From Bacillota bacterium (GTDB lineage: Bacteria > Bacillota_E > Sulfobacillia > Sulfobacillales > Sulfobacillaceae), in assembly GCA_021802225.1 (NCBI GenBank), contig JAKAAS010000090.1, positions 1 through 6,866 of the forward strand: a stretch of 6,866 nucleotides of DNA, written 5' to 3'. The translations under genes were made by a program, and so were the position numbers. Below the pieces are notes generated by a model. The model did not search any database. It worked only from the letters and a program-made list of their open reading frames with translations, and was not told where the DNA came from. This document shows positions 1 to 6,763 of this stretch, piece after piece. Within the stretch, counting starts at the first letter, position 1. Each line of letters opens with the position of its first letter.

Positions 1-573
1 GGCCGGTCCCAGGGCAAAAATTTCAGCAAGTCCGTCGCGGTCTACGGTATGTGGCATTTGGGGGTGCGCCAAAATCGCCTTCATTTCCGATCCAAACAGC
101 AGCCCGTGGGGCATCTGGGAATAAAACAAAGGTTTGACGCCCAACCGGTCCCGGGCCATAAATAGTGTCTGGTCCGCAGAATCCCAGATCGCAAAGGCAA
201 AGATGCCGTTGAAATGACCTAAACAGTCAGCGCCCCAGGCAATATAGGAGGTCAGCAGCACTTCTGTGTCTGACTGGCTGTGAAACTGATATCCGAGGTC
301 TTGAAGCTGGAGCCGCAGCTCGCGGTAGTTATATAATTCGCCATTATAGACAATAGTGAAGACCTTATGCCCCTCTCTGCGGGACATCGGCTGCATGCCA
401 CCTTCGGGATCAATCACAATCAGCCGCCGGTGGCCCATCCCGGCATGCTGTGTAACCCAGGTCCCGCTGCCGTCTGGACCCCTGCATGCCAGCGGTGACA
501 CCATGGCTTCCAATGAAGATTGCCGCTGACGGATATCCTGCTGCCAATCGATCCATCCTGCAATGCCGCACAT
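1..573 (-). CDS. asnB: Asparagine synthase (glutamine-hydrolysing), N-terminal part, cut by window edge
   Basis: Partial gene: 191 codons are visible, with no stop before the left edge. The product belongs to the cytoplasmic AsnB/AsnO family, which makes asparagine from aspartate, ATP and glutamine. The visible part is the class II glutamine amidotransferase domain. It starts MCGIAGW, so Cys2 is the N-terminal nucleophile after Met removal. Other glutaminase motifs are RGPDGSGTW (31-39), GHRRLIVID (47-55), YNGELYNYREL (76-86), SDTEVLLTSY (101-110), FAFAIWD (125-131) and RDRLGVKPLFY (141-151). The C-terminal ATP-pyrophosphatase synthetase domain lies outside the window. The start is fixed by Cys2 and by GAGGAGGG located 7-8 bases upstream. 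The fragment ends in EIFALGPA, which resembles Bacillus AsnO. A paralogue that amidates another substrate, such as a cell-wall or antibiotic precursor, cannot be excluded without the synthetase domain. The gene lies 140 bp downstream of moaA on the same strand, with no obvious functional link. Confidence 0.93.
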   Translation of the reverse strand, partial: MCGIAGWIDWQQDIRQRQSSLEAMVSPLACRGPDGSGTWVTQHAGMGHRRLIVIDPEGGMQPMSRREGHKVFTIVYNGELYNYRELRLQLQDLGYQFHSQSDTEVLLTSYIAWGADCLGHFNGIFAFAIWDSADQTLFMARDRLGVKPLFYSQMPHGLLFGSEMKAILAHPQMPHTVDRDGLAEIFALGPA

Positions 574-579
574 ATCAAG

Positions 580-590
580 ATCCCTCCTCA
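580..590 (-). promoter_or_regulatory. Ribosome binding site of the asparagine synthase gene
   Basis: On the minus strand, TGAGGAGGGA lies about 7 bases before the ATG at 573. It is a near-complete match to the anti-Shine-Dalgarno sequence and fixes the start so that Cys2 becomes the amidotransferase nucleophile. I did not find a convincing -35/-10 pair in the rest of the 140-bp gap back to moaA, so the gene may have a weak promoter or rely on read-through from moaA. Confidence 0.8.
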
Positions 591-686
591 ATATCAGCCG
601 CGGCGCTGTGTCTCGCGATCCGCAGGCCGAATCACGAGATACCTTATGCGGCGTTAAGGGGGGCGTGAGAATAATGCAGGGAGCAA

Positions 687-717
687 GTAATGGAGGATCA
701 GGAAGATCCCGCATTAC
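687..717 (-). terminator. Hairpin overlapping the moaA stop codon (possible terminator)
   Basis: The arms are GTAATG (687-692) with CATTAC (712-717) and GGATC (695-699) with GATCC (705-709). They are separated by a symmetrical 2x2 internal loop and a 5-base loop. The outer arm contains the moaA stop codon (714-716). In the moaA transcript the stem is followed by a sequence starting UUGCUCCC, not by a U-tract. It is therefore a weak candidate for an intrinsic terminator and may instead protect the moaA 3' end. The symmetry is seen directly; the function is inferred. Confidence 0.45.
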
Positions 718-1733
718 CCTCCAATATGTGACATTTCCACTTTAGAGTAGGGGCGGGTTTGCGAGGTTCTTTCCAGCGAGTACTGGTCGGTCCGCCGTCC
801 CCACAGCGCACTCAGGGCTTCGGAGACAGCGGGGTCAGAAAGGTTGCCATCCCGGATCAGGGCACGCAGGTCGTAGCCTTCGCTGCCAAAGAGACAGGTA
901 TACAGCCGCCCCTCCGGGGAGAGGCGGATGCGTCCGCAGGACTGGCAAAAAGGCTGGCTGACTGATGAGATGATGCCGAATTCGCCCCCGCCGTCTCGGT
1001 AACGGAAGCGTCGCGCCACTTCGCCTGGGTGATGGGACGCGACCGGCTCGACATCCCAGTGGGTCTGAATCTGGCGCAGGATTTCTGAGGCGGGCACGAC
1101 ATCGTCAAGCCGCCAGCCGTTGGTGTTGCCCACGTCCATGTACTCAATAAACCGCAAGATATGTCCCGTGAAGCGGAAATGGCGGGCCATGGCAATGACT
1201 GCCTCGTCATTGACTCCCCGTTTGACCACCATGTTGATTTTGACCGGCGTCAGCCCCGCTGCCGATGCAGAGCGGATCGCATTCAGCACACGTTCGACCG
1301 GGGCACCGACATCATTGATGCTCCCGAAGGTCGCGTCGTCAAGGGCATCCAAACTGACCGTAATGCGGTGCAGTCCAGCGTCCTTCAGGGCACTGGCCTT
1401 GTCTCTCGAAAGAAAGTAGCCGTTGGTGGTCATGGCAATGTCGGAGATCCCGGGGACAGCGGACAGTTGCCGGACGAGCTGTTCCACATTTTGCCGCAGA
1501 AGCGGCTCGCCTCCCGTGAGGCGGATCTTCTCCACTCCCAAAGGGGCAAACAGCCGCACCACCCGCTCGAGTTCATCGAAACTCAGCAAGTCATGCCGGG
1601 GCAGAAAATGGAATTTTGCCCCGTATACTTCTTTGGGCATGCAGTAGACACACCGGAAATTGCAACGGTCTGTGACAGACAGACGCAGATCCCGCAAAGG
1701 GCGCTGCCTCTTGTCAGTTATTGCCTGGGGCAT
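714..1733 (-). CDS. moaA: GTP 3',8-cyclase MoaA (molybdenum cofactor biosynthesis)
   Basis: Radical SAM enzyme that converts GTP to 3',8-cyclo-7,8-dihydro-GTP, which MoaC then rearranges to cyclic pyranopterin monophosphate. The predicted protein has 339 residues, close to the usual family length. The N-terminal cluster motif is CNFRCVYC (Cys24, Cys28, Cys31), preceded by LRLSVTDR. TGGEPLLR (73-80) is the radical SAM glycine-rich strand. The second 4Fe-4S site, which binds GTP in the family, is CQSC plus a later Cys (Cys263, Cys266, Cys280). The protein ends in Gly-Gly, the conserved MoaA tail that reaches into the active site. The frame stays open upstream for another 88 codons, but that stretch is not MoaA-like. 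MPQAITDK at 1733 is the best start, with GAGGAG about 12 bases upstream; a GTG at 1742 is an alternative. No other Mo-cofactor gene is in view. The gene is divergent from cydA. Confidence 0.95.
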   Translation of the reverse strand: MPQAITDKRQRPLRDLRLSVTDRCNFRCVYCMPKEVYGAKFHFLPRHDLLSFDELERVVRLFAPLGVEKIRLTGGEPLLRQNVEQLVRQLSAVPGISDIAMTTNGYFLSRDKASALKDAGLHRITVSLDALDDATFGSINDVGAPVERVLNAIRSASAAGLTPVKINMVVKRGVNDEAVIAMARHFRFTGHILRFIEYMDVGNTNGWRLDDVVPASEILRQIQTHWDVEPVASHHPGEVARRFRYRDGGGEFGIISSVSQPFCQSCGRIRLSPEGRLYTCLFGSEGYDLRALIRDGNLSDPAVSEALSALWGRRTDQYSLERTSQTRPYSKVEMSHIGG

Positions 1734-1790
1734 ATCTCTCACCCGCTCCTCGCCGTGTCCCAGCCTATGAGGCCATTTGCACATATTGAC

Positions 1791-1796
1791 ATTATA
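1791..1796 (-). promoter_or_regulatory. Candidate -10 element of the moaA promoter
   Basis: The minus strand reads a perfect TATAAT here, about 57 bases before the moaA ATG, which would give a 5' leader of about 50 bases. The hexamer at the usual 17-base spacing upstream (CAGGCA) matches TTGACA poorly and there is no TGn extension, so an activator or a non-standard -35 may be involved. On the plus strand a perfect TTGACA (1786-1791) overlaps the same bases, but I see no good -10 partner for it toward cydA. Confidence 0.45.
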
Positions 1797-1807
1797 GCGC
1801 GCCCAGC

Positions 1808-1926
1808 GGGGAATGCCTGCCGGCATTTTGCGCGGAGTACAAGGAATTCCCCTGCCGGAAGGGATGGCTAGCGGTATTTCCCTAAAACTCCACATAATTG
1901 GCGGCGTGGCAAGGCATACTGCCGGA
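1808..1926. repeat. Short direct and inverted repeats in the moaA/cydA divergent region
   Basis: The 210-bp region between the divergent starts of moaA and cydA holds CTGCCGG three times (1817-1823, 1852-1858, 1919-1925). The first two copies lie in longer similar blocks: GGAATGCCTGCCGG (1810-1823) and GGAATTCCCCTGCCGG (1843-1858). The first block also forms a perfect stem AATGCC/GGCATT (1812-1827) with a 4-base loop, and the second contains the palindrome GGAATTCC (1843-1850). Repeated blocks between divergent genes could be operator sites, but no match to a known Rex, Fnr or ResD box was recognised. Function is inference only. Confidence 0.35.
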
Positions 1927-1943
1927 TGAGGTGATGTAAAGCC

Positions 1944-3380
1944 ATGACATCGGTAGGACTGGCACGCTTGCAGTTTGGCGGCACACTGCTGTTTCACTTT
2001 CTCTTTGTGCCTCTAACCATTGGGCTGGGAATTTTAATAGCGGTGCTGGAAACGTTTTATGTGCGGACGAAATCTCCCGCTTATAAGACCGCGGTGAAAT
2101 TCTGGATGAAAATTTACCTGGTGAATTTTGCAGTCGGAGTGGTGACGGGCATCATCCAGGAATTTCAGTTTGGCACCAACTGGTCAGAATTTTCGCGGTA
2201 CGTGGGGGATATTTTCGGCGCTCCCCTGGCGATTGAGGTGCTGATGGCGTTCTTTTTGGAATCGACCTTTCTGGGCATTTGGATCTTCGGGTGGGATTAC
2301 CTTTCCCCGCGTGTGCACCTGCTGTCTATCTGGCTGACCTCCCTGGCGTCTTTGGTTTCCGCTTTCTGGATTTTGACCGCCAACTCGTTTATGCAGGAGC
2401 CGGTCGGGTATCTGGTCCGCAATGGCCGCGCCGAGATGGTCAATTTCTTTGCCTTGCTCGGCAATCCGCAACTGTGGCTGGAGTTTCCCCACACGGTCTT
2501 TGGGGCGATGGCTCTGAGCTCATTTTTTATGGCGGCGATCAGCGCTTACCATCTCCTGCGCCATACCCAGGATGACGTGTTTGAGCCCAGCTACCGGCTG
2601 GCGGTGGGCAGTGCGATGATTTTCAGCGTCTTGGTGTTTATTCTGGGACACGAGCAGGCGCAGCACCTGATTGTCGCGCAGCCGATGAAAATGGCGGCAT
2701 CGGAGGCGCTGTGGCATACCAGCGCCCTGCACGCCCCCTGGACCCTTATCGGGTGGATTGACGTGGCACGCCATTCGACGCCATTTGTCCTGCAGATTCC
2801 CGACATGCTCAGCATTTTGGCGTACAACCGGCTGAGCGGGCGCGTGACGGGCATCATGGAGCTTAATCATCTGTATCAGCAGAAGTTCGGCATGGGCAGC
2901 TACGTGCCTCCGGTGAATCCCACGTTCTGGAGTTTCCGGGTCATGATTTTTGTGGGCACCAGTATGATGCTGATTGCTTTGTACGGAGGGTACCTGATGT
3001 GGCGCCGGAAAAGGCCGCGATGGTTTTTGGTGATGATGGAGTGGACGCTTATCCTGCCCTATGCGGCGACCACGTCCGGATGGCTGATGACTGAAGTGGG
3101 GCGGCAGCCTTGGATTGTGTTCGGGCTGATGCTGACGGCCAAAGCCAACTCCCCTCTCGTCAGCATTGCCGAATTGTGGACGACGGTGATCGCGTTCGGA
3201 ATTGTCTACCTGAGCGTGGGAGCGGCAGCCGTCTACCTTTTTGTCCATATTATTCATGGCGGACCGCAGTCTGAGCAGGGCCAGGACGTTGGGGACGAGC
3301 CGCCGGCCCAGCTCTTTGTCCCGACCCAGGAACGCCATGCGGAGGGAACTGGCGGTCCGGTCACCCCGGACCTCAGCTGA
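1944..3380 (+). CDS. cydA: Cytochrome bd quinol oxidase subunit I
   Basis: Haem-bearing membrane subunit of the cytochrome bd terminal oxidase, which oxidises quinol and reduces O2 to water without pumping protons. The protein has 478 residues and about nine membrane helices. Ligand residues can be aligned with the E. coli subunit from memory: His18 in LLFHFLFVPLT (high-spin haem), His183 in FPHTVFG and Met334 in FWSFRVM (haem b558), and Glu98/Glu106 in IEVLMAFFLES. EVGRQPW (384-390) is the signature, and QPMKMAASEALW (246-257) is the quinol-site motif with Lys249 and Glu254. The loop between the quinol motif and FWSFRVM is short, as in the Gram-positive type of bd oxidase. The last 38 or so residues form a polar, probably cytoplasmic tail. 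The start is supported by GAGGTGAT 8 bases upstream. cydB follows after 21 bp, indicating one operon. Confidence 0.97.
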   Translation: MTSVGLARLQFGGTLLFHFLFVPLTIGLGILIAVLETFYVRTKSPAYKTAVKFWMKIYLVNFAVGVVTGIIQEFQFGTNWSEFSRYVGDIFGAPLAIEVLMAFFLESTFLGIWIFGWDYLSPRVHLLSIWLTSLASLVSAFWILTANSFMQEPVGYLVRNGRAEMVNFFALLGNPQLWLEFPHTVFGAMALSSFFMAAISAYHLLRHTQDDVFEPSYRLAVGSAMIFSVLVFILGHEQAQHLIVAQPMKMAASEALWHTSALHAPWTLIGWIDVARHSTPFVLQIPDMLSILAYNRLSGRVTGIMELNHLYQQKFGMGSYVPPVNPTFWSFRVMIFVGTSMMLIALYGGYLMWRRKRPRWFLVMMEWTLILPYAATTSGWLMTEVGRQPWIVFGLMLTAKANSPLVSIAELWTTVIAFGIVYLSVGAAAVYLFVHIIHGGPQSEQGQDVGDEPPAQLFVPTQERHAEGTGGPVTPDLS

Positions 3381-3401
3381 TTCTATAAGGAGGCTGCAGC
3401 G

Positions 3402-4412
3402 ATGCTCGACATCACATGGTTTGTGTTGGTGGCAGTGATATTTGTGGCCTATTTCTTTCTGGAGGGATTTGACTACGGAGTGGGGATGCTCCTTCCCTTC
3501 ATGGGCCGCACGGACCATGAAAGGCGGGTGGTGCTCACCACCATCGGGCCGTTCTGGGACGGCAACGAAGTCTGGCTGATCGCCGCCGGAGGGGCGATTT
3601 TTGCAGCCTTTCCCGACTGGTATGCGTCGATGCTGAGCGGTTTTTACTTAGCGATTTTCCTGCTTCTGGGCGGCCTGATTCTGCGTGGGGTCTCGATAGA
3701 GTTTAGAAGCCGCATGGAAGGACTGCGCTGGCGGAGATGGTGGGACATGCTGTTTTTTATCGGCAGCATTCTGCCCCCGCTCATCTGGGGGGTGGCCTTG
3801 GCCAACCTGGTGAAGGGGATGCCCATCAACGCCCAAGGCAATTACGTGGGGACGCTGTTGCAGCTCCTGAACCCGTTTGCCCTGGTAGGGGGCCTAACCG
3901 TGGTGGCGGTGTTTATATTGCACGGAGCCACTTTTCTCATGCTGCGGGCCACGGGGGAACTCTATGAGCGGGCGAAGCATGTGGCCTTCAAGGCCGGGCC
4001 GGTTGTGATCGGGGTCTTCTTTATATTCATTCTGATGATGTACTACCAGACCGACGTGGTGCGCCGGCTGGGACTTGACCCCGGCCCTGTTCCAGTCTTG
4101 GCCTGGCTGAGCATTCTCGGAGCCGAGATTTTTGCCAGAAGGGGCCATGACAAGTGGGCGTTTGTCTCGTCGGGTCTGGCGATTGTGCTGGGGACCGTCT
4201 CGATGTTCCTGGCCATGTTTCCTGATGTCATGATCAGCAGCCTCAATCCACGCTGGAGCCTCACCATCTATAACGCATCGTCCAATCCATACAGTCTCAA
4301 AGTGATGACGATCATGGCCGTAGTCATGTTGCCGATCATTGTGGCCTACCAGGCGTGGAGTTACTGGATCTTCCGCAGGCGCCTGACGGACAATATGAAA
4401 CTGGAATATTGA
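3402..4412 (+). CDS. cydB: Cytochrome bd quinol oxidase subunit II
   Basis: Second membrane subunit of the bd oxidase; it carries no haem but is needed for assembly of the haem site in CydA. It has 336 residues and eight to nine hydrophobic segments. Family motifs are FFLEGFDYGVGMLLPF (18-33), GPFWDGNEVWLIAAGGAIFAAFPDWY (from residue 49) and GLILRGVSIEFR. The C-terminus (NMKLEY) is typical of Gram-positive CydB. TAAGGAGG lies 8-9 bases before the ATG, so the start is secure. The 21-bp gap to cydA and the terminator just after the stop indicate a two-gene cydAB transcript. No cydC or cydD exporter gene and no convincing small third subunit (CydX/CydS-like) lies next to it, so these, if present, are elsewhere in the genome. 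Confidence 0.97.
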   Translation: MLDITWFVLVAVIFVAYFFLEGFDYGVGMLLPFMGRTDHERRVVLTTIGPFWDGNEVWLIAAGGAIFAAFPDWYASMLSGFYLAIFLLLGGLILRGVSIEFRSRMEGLRWRRWWDMLFFIGSILPPLIWGVALANLVKGMPINAQGNYVGTLLQLLNPFALVGGLTVVAVFILHGATFLMLRATGELYERAKHVAFKAGPVVIGVFFIFILMMYYQTDVVRRLGLDPGPVPVLAWLSILGAEIFARRGHDKWAFVSSGLAIVLGTVSMFLAMFPDVMISSLNPRWSLTIYNASSNPYSLKVMTIMAVVMLPIIVAYQAWSYWIFRRRLTDNMKLEY

Positions 4413-4420
4413 CCGCAGCC

Positions 4421-4452
4421 TGCAGCGGGCCTAATGCCGCTGCACGCCTTTT
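4421..4452 (+). terminator. Probable intrinsic terminator of cydAB
   Basis: A perfect 8-bp stem, TGCAGCGG (4421-4428) with CCGCTGCA (4437-4444), has an 8-base loop. It begins 9 bases after the cydB stop codon and is followed within 5 bases by TTTT. The T-run is short, so termination may be incomplete, but the position and the GC-rich stem fit the end of the cydAB operon. Confidence 0.6.
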
Positions 4453-4497
4453 CCATAAAATTCCTGTGGACCGCGACCATTTGCCTTTCCCGGAATA

Positions 4498-4506
4498 TGG
4501 TATTCT
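4498..4506 (+). promoter_or_regulatory. Candidate extended -10 promoter for the small anchored-protein gene
   Basis: TGGTATTCT fits an extended -10 (TGn then a TATAAT-like hexamer with four of six matches). It lies about 88 bases before the ATG at 4594 and downstream of the cydAB terminator. No good -35 is seen at 17-base spacing; TTGCCT at 4481 is too close. The call rests on the -10 alone and on the need for a promoter after the terminator. Confidence 0.3.
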
Positions 4507-4593
4507 GTAATCCAGCAAAGAAACCTGGAACCGGTCGTGACCTACGGGAATTCTTCGGCGTTATGCTAGGTAAAGGGCTCGGGAGTGAGCGGT

Positions 4594-5010
4594 ATGCGTG
4601 CGAAATTTTTCGCCATTATTATGATGGCGGTTGTGGCTTCTTTTGCGTGGGTGAAGTATCACGATCCTCTTGCCCATGCTCCCCACCAGCCTCATTTTGC
4701 CCGTCGCCCCGCTGTGAGCGTTAAAAGGCTGGAGCCGCTGCCTTCCATCAGCTTGTCTGAAATGCGCACGATGACGTCCCAGGGCATGGTCTATGGGGTG
4801 GACCTCAATGCGGGAGGTACCATTGCGCTATTTTTAGCCCGCACGCCCGACAAGCCCACCAACCTTCAGTTGATGCACTGGCCTCCGGTGCGATTTGCGG
4901 CAATCGCCGTGATCTCCCAGCCTGCAAAAAAATTCGGCCTGCAGTGGTCTCAGGAAAAGCAAGAAATTCACTGGCTCCGCATTTCTCCCCTCGTCCAGTC
5001 CCATGGCTGA
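4594..5010 (+). CDS. Small membrane-anchored or secreted protein of unknown function
   Basis: A 138-residue protein that I do not recognise. The start has two basic residues (Arg2, Lys4) followed by a hydrophobic segment at about residues 5-20 (FFAIIMMAVVASFAWV), which fits a signal anchor or signal peptide. A basic, His- and Pro-rich stretch (about 22-52) follows, then a mixed region with beta-strand-like patches (MVYGVDL, TIALFLART, RFAAIAVIS). This suggests one small globular domain outside the membrane. No cysteines, lipobox or catalytic motif are visible. The ATG at 4594 is preferred because GGGAGTG lies 6 bases upstream; a GTG at 4585 in the same frame would add three residues. The gene sits between the cydAB terminator and the purEK promoter, and its stop codon abuts the left 34-bp repeat. 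It may be lineage-specific. The reading frame is open throughout, but real expression is inferred. Confidence 0.6.
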   Translation: MRAKFFAIIMMAVVASFAWVKYHDPLAHAPHQPHFARRPAVSVKRLEPLPSISLSEMRTMTSQGMVYGVDLNAGGTIALFLARTPDKPTNLQLMHWPPVRFAAIAVISQPAKKFGLQWSQEKQEIHWLRISPLVQSHG

Positions 5011-5044
5011 AGGACTGCTTGCATATTGCTATAATCAGGAAGGA
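5011..5044 (+). repeat. Left copy of a 34-bp inverted repeat flanking purEK
   Basis: These 34 bases reappear exactly, as the reverse complement, at 6833-6866. The copy starts right after the stop codon of the preceding gene and ends 36 bases before the purE ATG, with the purEK -10 element inside it. The match stops inward at 5045 by a mismatch. Outward it can be followed only to the window edge, so the full repeat may be longer. Confidence 0.9.
5027..5035 (+). promoter_or_regulatory. Extended -10 promoter of purEK
   Basis: TGCTATAAT is a perfect extended -10 (TGn plus TATAAT) about 45 bases before the purE ATG. The predicted transcript start near 5042 leaves a leader of about 39 bases. The hexamer 17 bases upstream (CTGAAG) is a poor -35, as is tolerated by extended -10 promoters. 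No Bacillus-type PurR box and no purine riboswitch fold is evident in the short leader, so purine control, if any, is not visible here. Confidence 0.7.
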
Positions 5045-5080
5045 TAGGGTTGTACGATACCAAGAATGGGGGAAAGCCGG

Positions 5081-5593
5081 ATGCCAGTTGCTGTCATCAT
5101 GGGCAGTCAGTCTGACTGGGCCGTCATGCATGATGCGGTCGAATTTCTAGATGCGATGGGAATAGCGGCCGATGTCCATGTGCTGTCCGCTCACCGGACG
5201 CCAGAGCGCATGGCGGAATTTGCCCGCAATGCGGAGGACCGCGGATACGGCGCGATCATCGCGGGGGCAGGCGGAGCTGCTCACTTGCCGGGGATGACGG
5301 CCGCCTATACAACAGTGCCCGTGATTGGAGTGCCGATTCCCACCAAGCACTTAGGCGGCATGGACTCTCTGCTCTCGATTGTGCAGATGCCCGGGGGGAT
5401 CCCTGTAGCCACCGTTGCGGTCGGACAGGCTAAGAATGCGGCCATTCTGGCAGCCGAAATTCTGGCTGTTTCGGATCCTTCACTCCGGATCAAACTCCAT
5501 GACTACCGTGAACGTCTGCGTACGGAGGTTCAGCGCAGCGAAGAGGCGGTGCAGCCGCCCGCCGCGGGCGGGACAGGAGGTTCAAACGCTTGA
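5081..5593 (+). CDS. purE: N5-carboxyaminoimidazole ribonucleotide mutase, class I PurE
   Basis: Cytoplasmic enzyme of de novo purine synthesis that moves the carboxyl group of N5-CAIR to give CAIR, acting after PurK. The protein has 170 residues. Family motifs in order: VIMGSQSDW (5-13), the phosphate-binding loop; LSAHRTPERM (35-44) with catalytic His38; IIAGAGGAAHLPGM (59-72); PTKHLGGMDSLLSIVQMPGG (87-106); and VATVAVGQAKNAAILAAEIL. The presence of purK next door argues for the mutase (class I) rather than the direct AIR carboxylase (class II). An in-frame ATG at 5066 would add five residues but has no ribosome site; the ATG at 5081 has GGGGGA 7 bases upstream and matches the family start (MPVAVIMGS). 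The last 18 or so residues are a Pro/Gly/Ala-rich tail that overlaps the purK ribosome site. The stop overlaps the purK start by 4 bp, suggesting translational coupling. Confidence 0.96.
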   Translation: MPVAVIMGSQSDWAVMHDAVEFLDAMGIAADVHVLSAHRTPERMAEFARNAEDRGYGAIIAGAGGAAHLPGMTAAYTTVPVIGVPIPTKHLGGMDSLLSIVQMPGGIPVATVAVGQAKNAAILAAEILAVSDPSLRIKLHDYRERLRTEVQRSEEAVQPPAAGGTGGSNA

Positions 5594-6729
5594 AGATTTT
5601 GAACCCTGGCGATTGCATTGGAATCATTGGCGGTGGCCAACTCGGGCGCATGATGGCGGTGGAGGCCTACCAGCTGGGATTGAGAATAGCCGTGCTGGAC
5701 CCAGACCCCGAGGCCCCTCTATGCCAGATTGCGGATGAGCGCATTATTGCCGATTACAGCGACCCGCACGCTATTGCGGAATTGGGACGGGTGGCGTCAG
5801 CTGTCACCTATGAATTTGAAAATGTCAGCGCTGGGGTCCTGGCTGATCTGGACGGCGAGGGGAGGCTCTTTCCCAATGCCCGCCTGCTGGCCATATCGCA
5901 GGACCGCATTCAGGAAAAGGCCGCGTTCCGGCGGCTGGGGCTGAAAACGGCTGGATATCTGGCCGTGGAGCCGGCGGTCCGCGAACCGTTAAATCAGGTC
6001 GAGCGCTATCCGGTCATTGTGAAAACCGCCCGCGGCGGCTATGATGGCCACGGCCAACGCCGCTGCGCCAATTCCGGGGAATTGCAAAGCGTCATGGATG
6101 AATGGCATGACATTCCGCTGGTGATTGAGCAGTACGTGCCGTTTGACAAGGAAATTTCGGTAGTGCTGACCAGGGACCAACACGGTCACCTAGTCGATTT
6201 CGGTGCGATAGAGAACCATCACCAGAACGGGATTCTCGATTTTTCGGTGTCTCCTGCGGCCGTATCCGACTCCATTCGTGACCGGGCTGTGTCCTACGCT
6301 TACCGGCTAGCCGTGGAGCTTGGCTTGGTCGGCACGATGGCCGTGGAATTTTTTGTCGCGGGTGAGGAGGTGCTCGTAAACGAGATGGCGCCCCGGCCTC
6401 ACAACTCCGGGCATCTCACCATTGAGGCCTTCGAGTTTTCCCAATTTGCCCAGCATATCCGTGCCGTAGCCGGCCTGCCGCTGGGAAACCATCACCAGCT
6501 GAGCGCAGCGGCGATGGCCAACCTCCTCGGGGATATCTGGACAGATCACCAGGCCCTGCCTGATGTTTCGGCGGCGCTGGCTGTTCCGGCGACCCACCTC
6601 CACCTGTATGGGAAGAGGGTGGCGCGGGCAGGACGCAAGATGGGGCACCTGACTGTTCTGGCGGAATCTCCCACGACTGCCCTGAGGCGGGCCGACCAGG
6701 CGCGCAAGGCGCTGACAGCGTCTCATTGA
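5590..6729 (+). CDS. purK: 5-(carboxyamino)imidazole ribonucleotide synthase PurK
   Basis: ATP-grasp enzyme that joins bicarbonate to AIR, using ATP, to make N5-CAIR, the substrate of PurE. The protein has 379 residues, the normal length. The pre-ATP-grasp domain starts with GIIGGGQLGRMM (11-22). The ATP-grasp core has VIVKTARGGYDGHGQ (142-156), VIEQYVPFDKEISVV (178-192) and the metal-binding end VNEMAPRPHNSGH (263-275), followed by FEFSQFAQHIRAVAGLPLG. The start is TTG: in TTGA, TTG starts purK and TGA stops purE, and AGGAGG lies about 9 bases upstream. No ATG lies before the essential GGGQLGRMM motif, so TTG is the only sensible start. It is co-transcribed and probably translationally coupled with purE. 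The next feature downstream is a strong hairpin; no other pur gene is visible. Confidence 0.97.
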   Translation: MKILNPGDCIGIIGGGQLGRMMAVEAYQLGLRIAVLDPDPEAPLCQIADERIIADYSDPHAIAELGRVASAVTYEFENVSAGVLADLDGEGRLFPNARLLAISQDRIQEKAAFRRLGLKTAGYLAVEPAVREPLNQVERYPVIVKTARGGYDGHGQRRCANSGELQSVMDEWHDIPLVIEQYVPFDKEISVVLTRDQHGHLVDFGAIENHHQNGILDFSVSPAAVSDSIRDRAVSYAYRLAVELGLVGTMAVEFFVAGEEVLVNEMAPRPHNSGHLTIEAFEFSQFAQHIRAVAGLPLGNHHQLSAAAMANLLGDIWTDHQALPDVSAALAVPATHLHLYGKRVARAGRKMGHLTVLAESPTTALRRADQARKALTASH

Positions 6730-6763
6730 TGGGAGGGTTCCGGCAAGAGCTGCGCTGATATGT

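Noticed and set aside
574..713. Possible T-box or other structured leader before the asparagine synthase gene
   Set aside because: I found no T-box core sequence and no terminator/antiterminator pair; only the moaA stop hairpin and a normal ribosome site are evident.
1161..1871. Plus-strand open frame of 236 codons opposite moaA
   Set aside because: It is antisense to a confidently identified gene and has the composition of a shadow frame, with no recognisable domain.
1734..1997. 88-codon upstream extension of the moaA reading frame, overlapping the cydA start
   Set aside because: The extra residues do not resemble MoaA, the family length is met by the start at 1733, and the stretch covers the divergent promoter region and the cydA ribosome site.
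2520..3518. Long minus-strand open frame of 332 codons opposite cydA
   Set aside because: It is antisense to the well-supported cydA and the cydB start, rich in His, Arg and Pro as expected for a shadow frame, and matches no family I recognise.
4434..4724. 96-codon plus-strand frame after cydB, considered as a small bd-oxidase subunit
   Set aside because: It starts inside the terminator stem, lacks a Shine-Dalgarno sequence, overlaps the better-supported 4594-5010 gene in another frame, and has no matching transmembrane pattern.
5036..5080. Possible purine riboswitch or PurR box in the purE leader
   Set aside because: The leader is only about 39 bases, too short for a purine riboswitch plus expression platform, and no PurR-type inverted box is visible.
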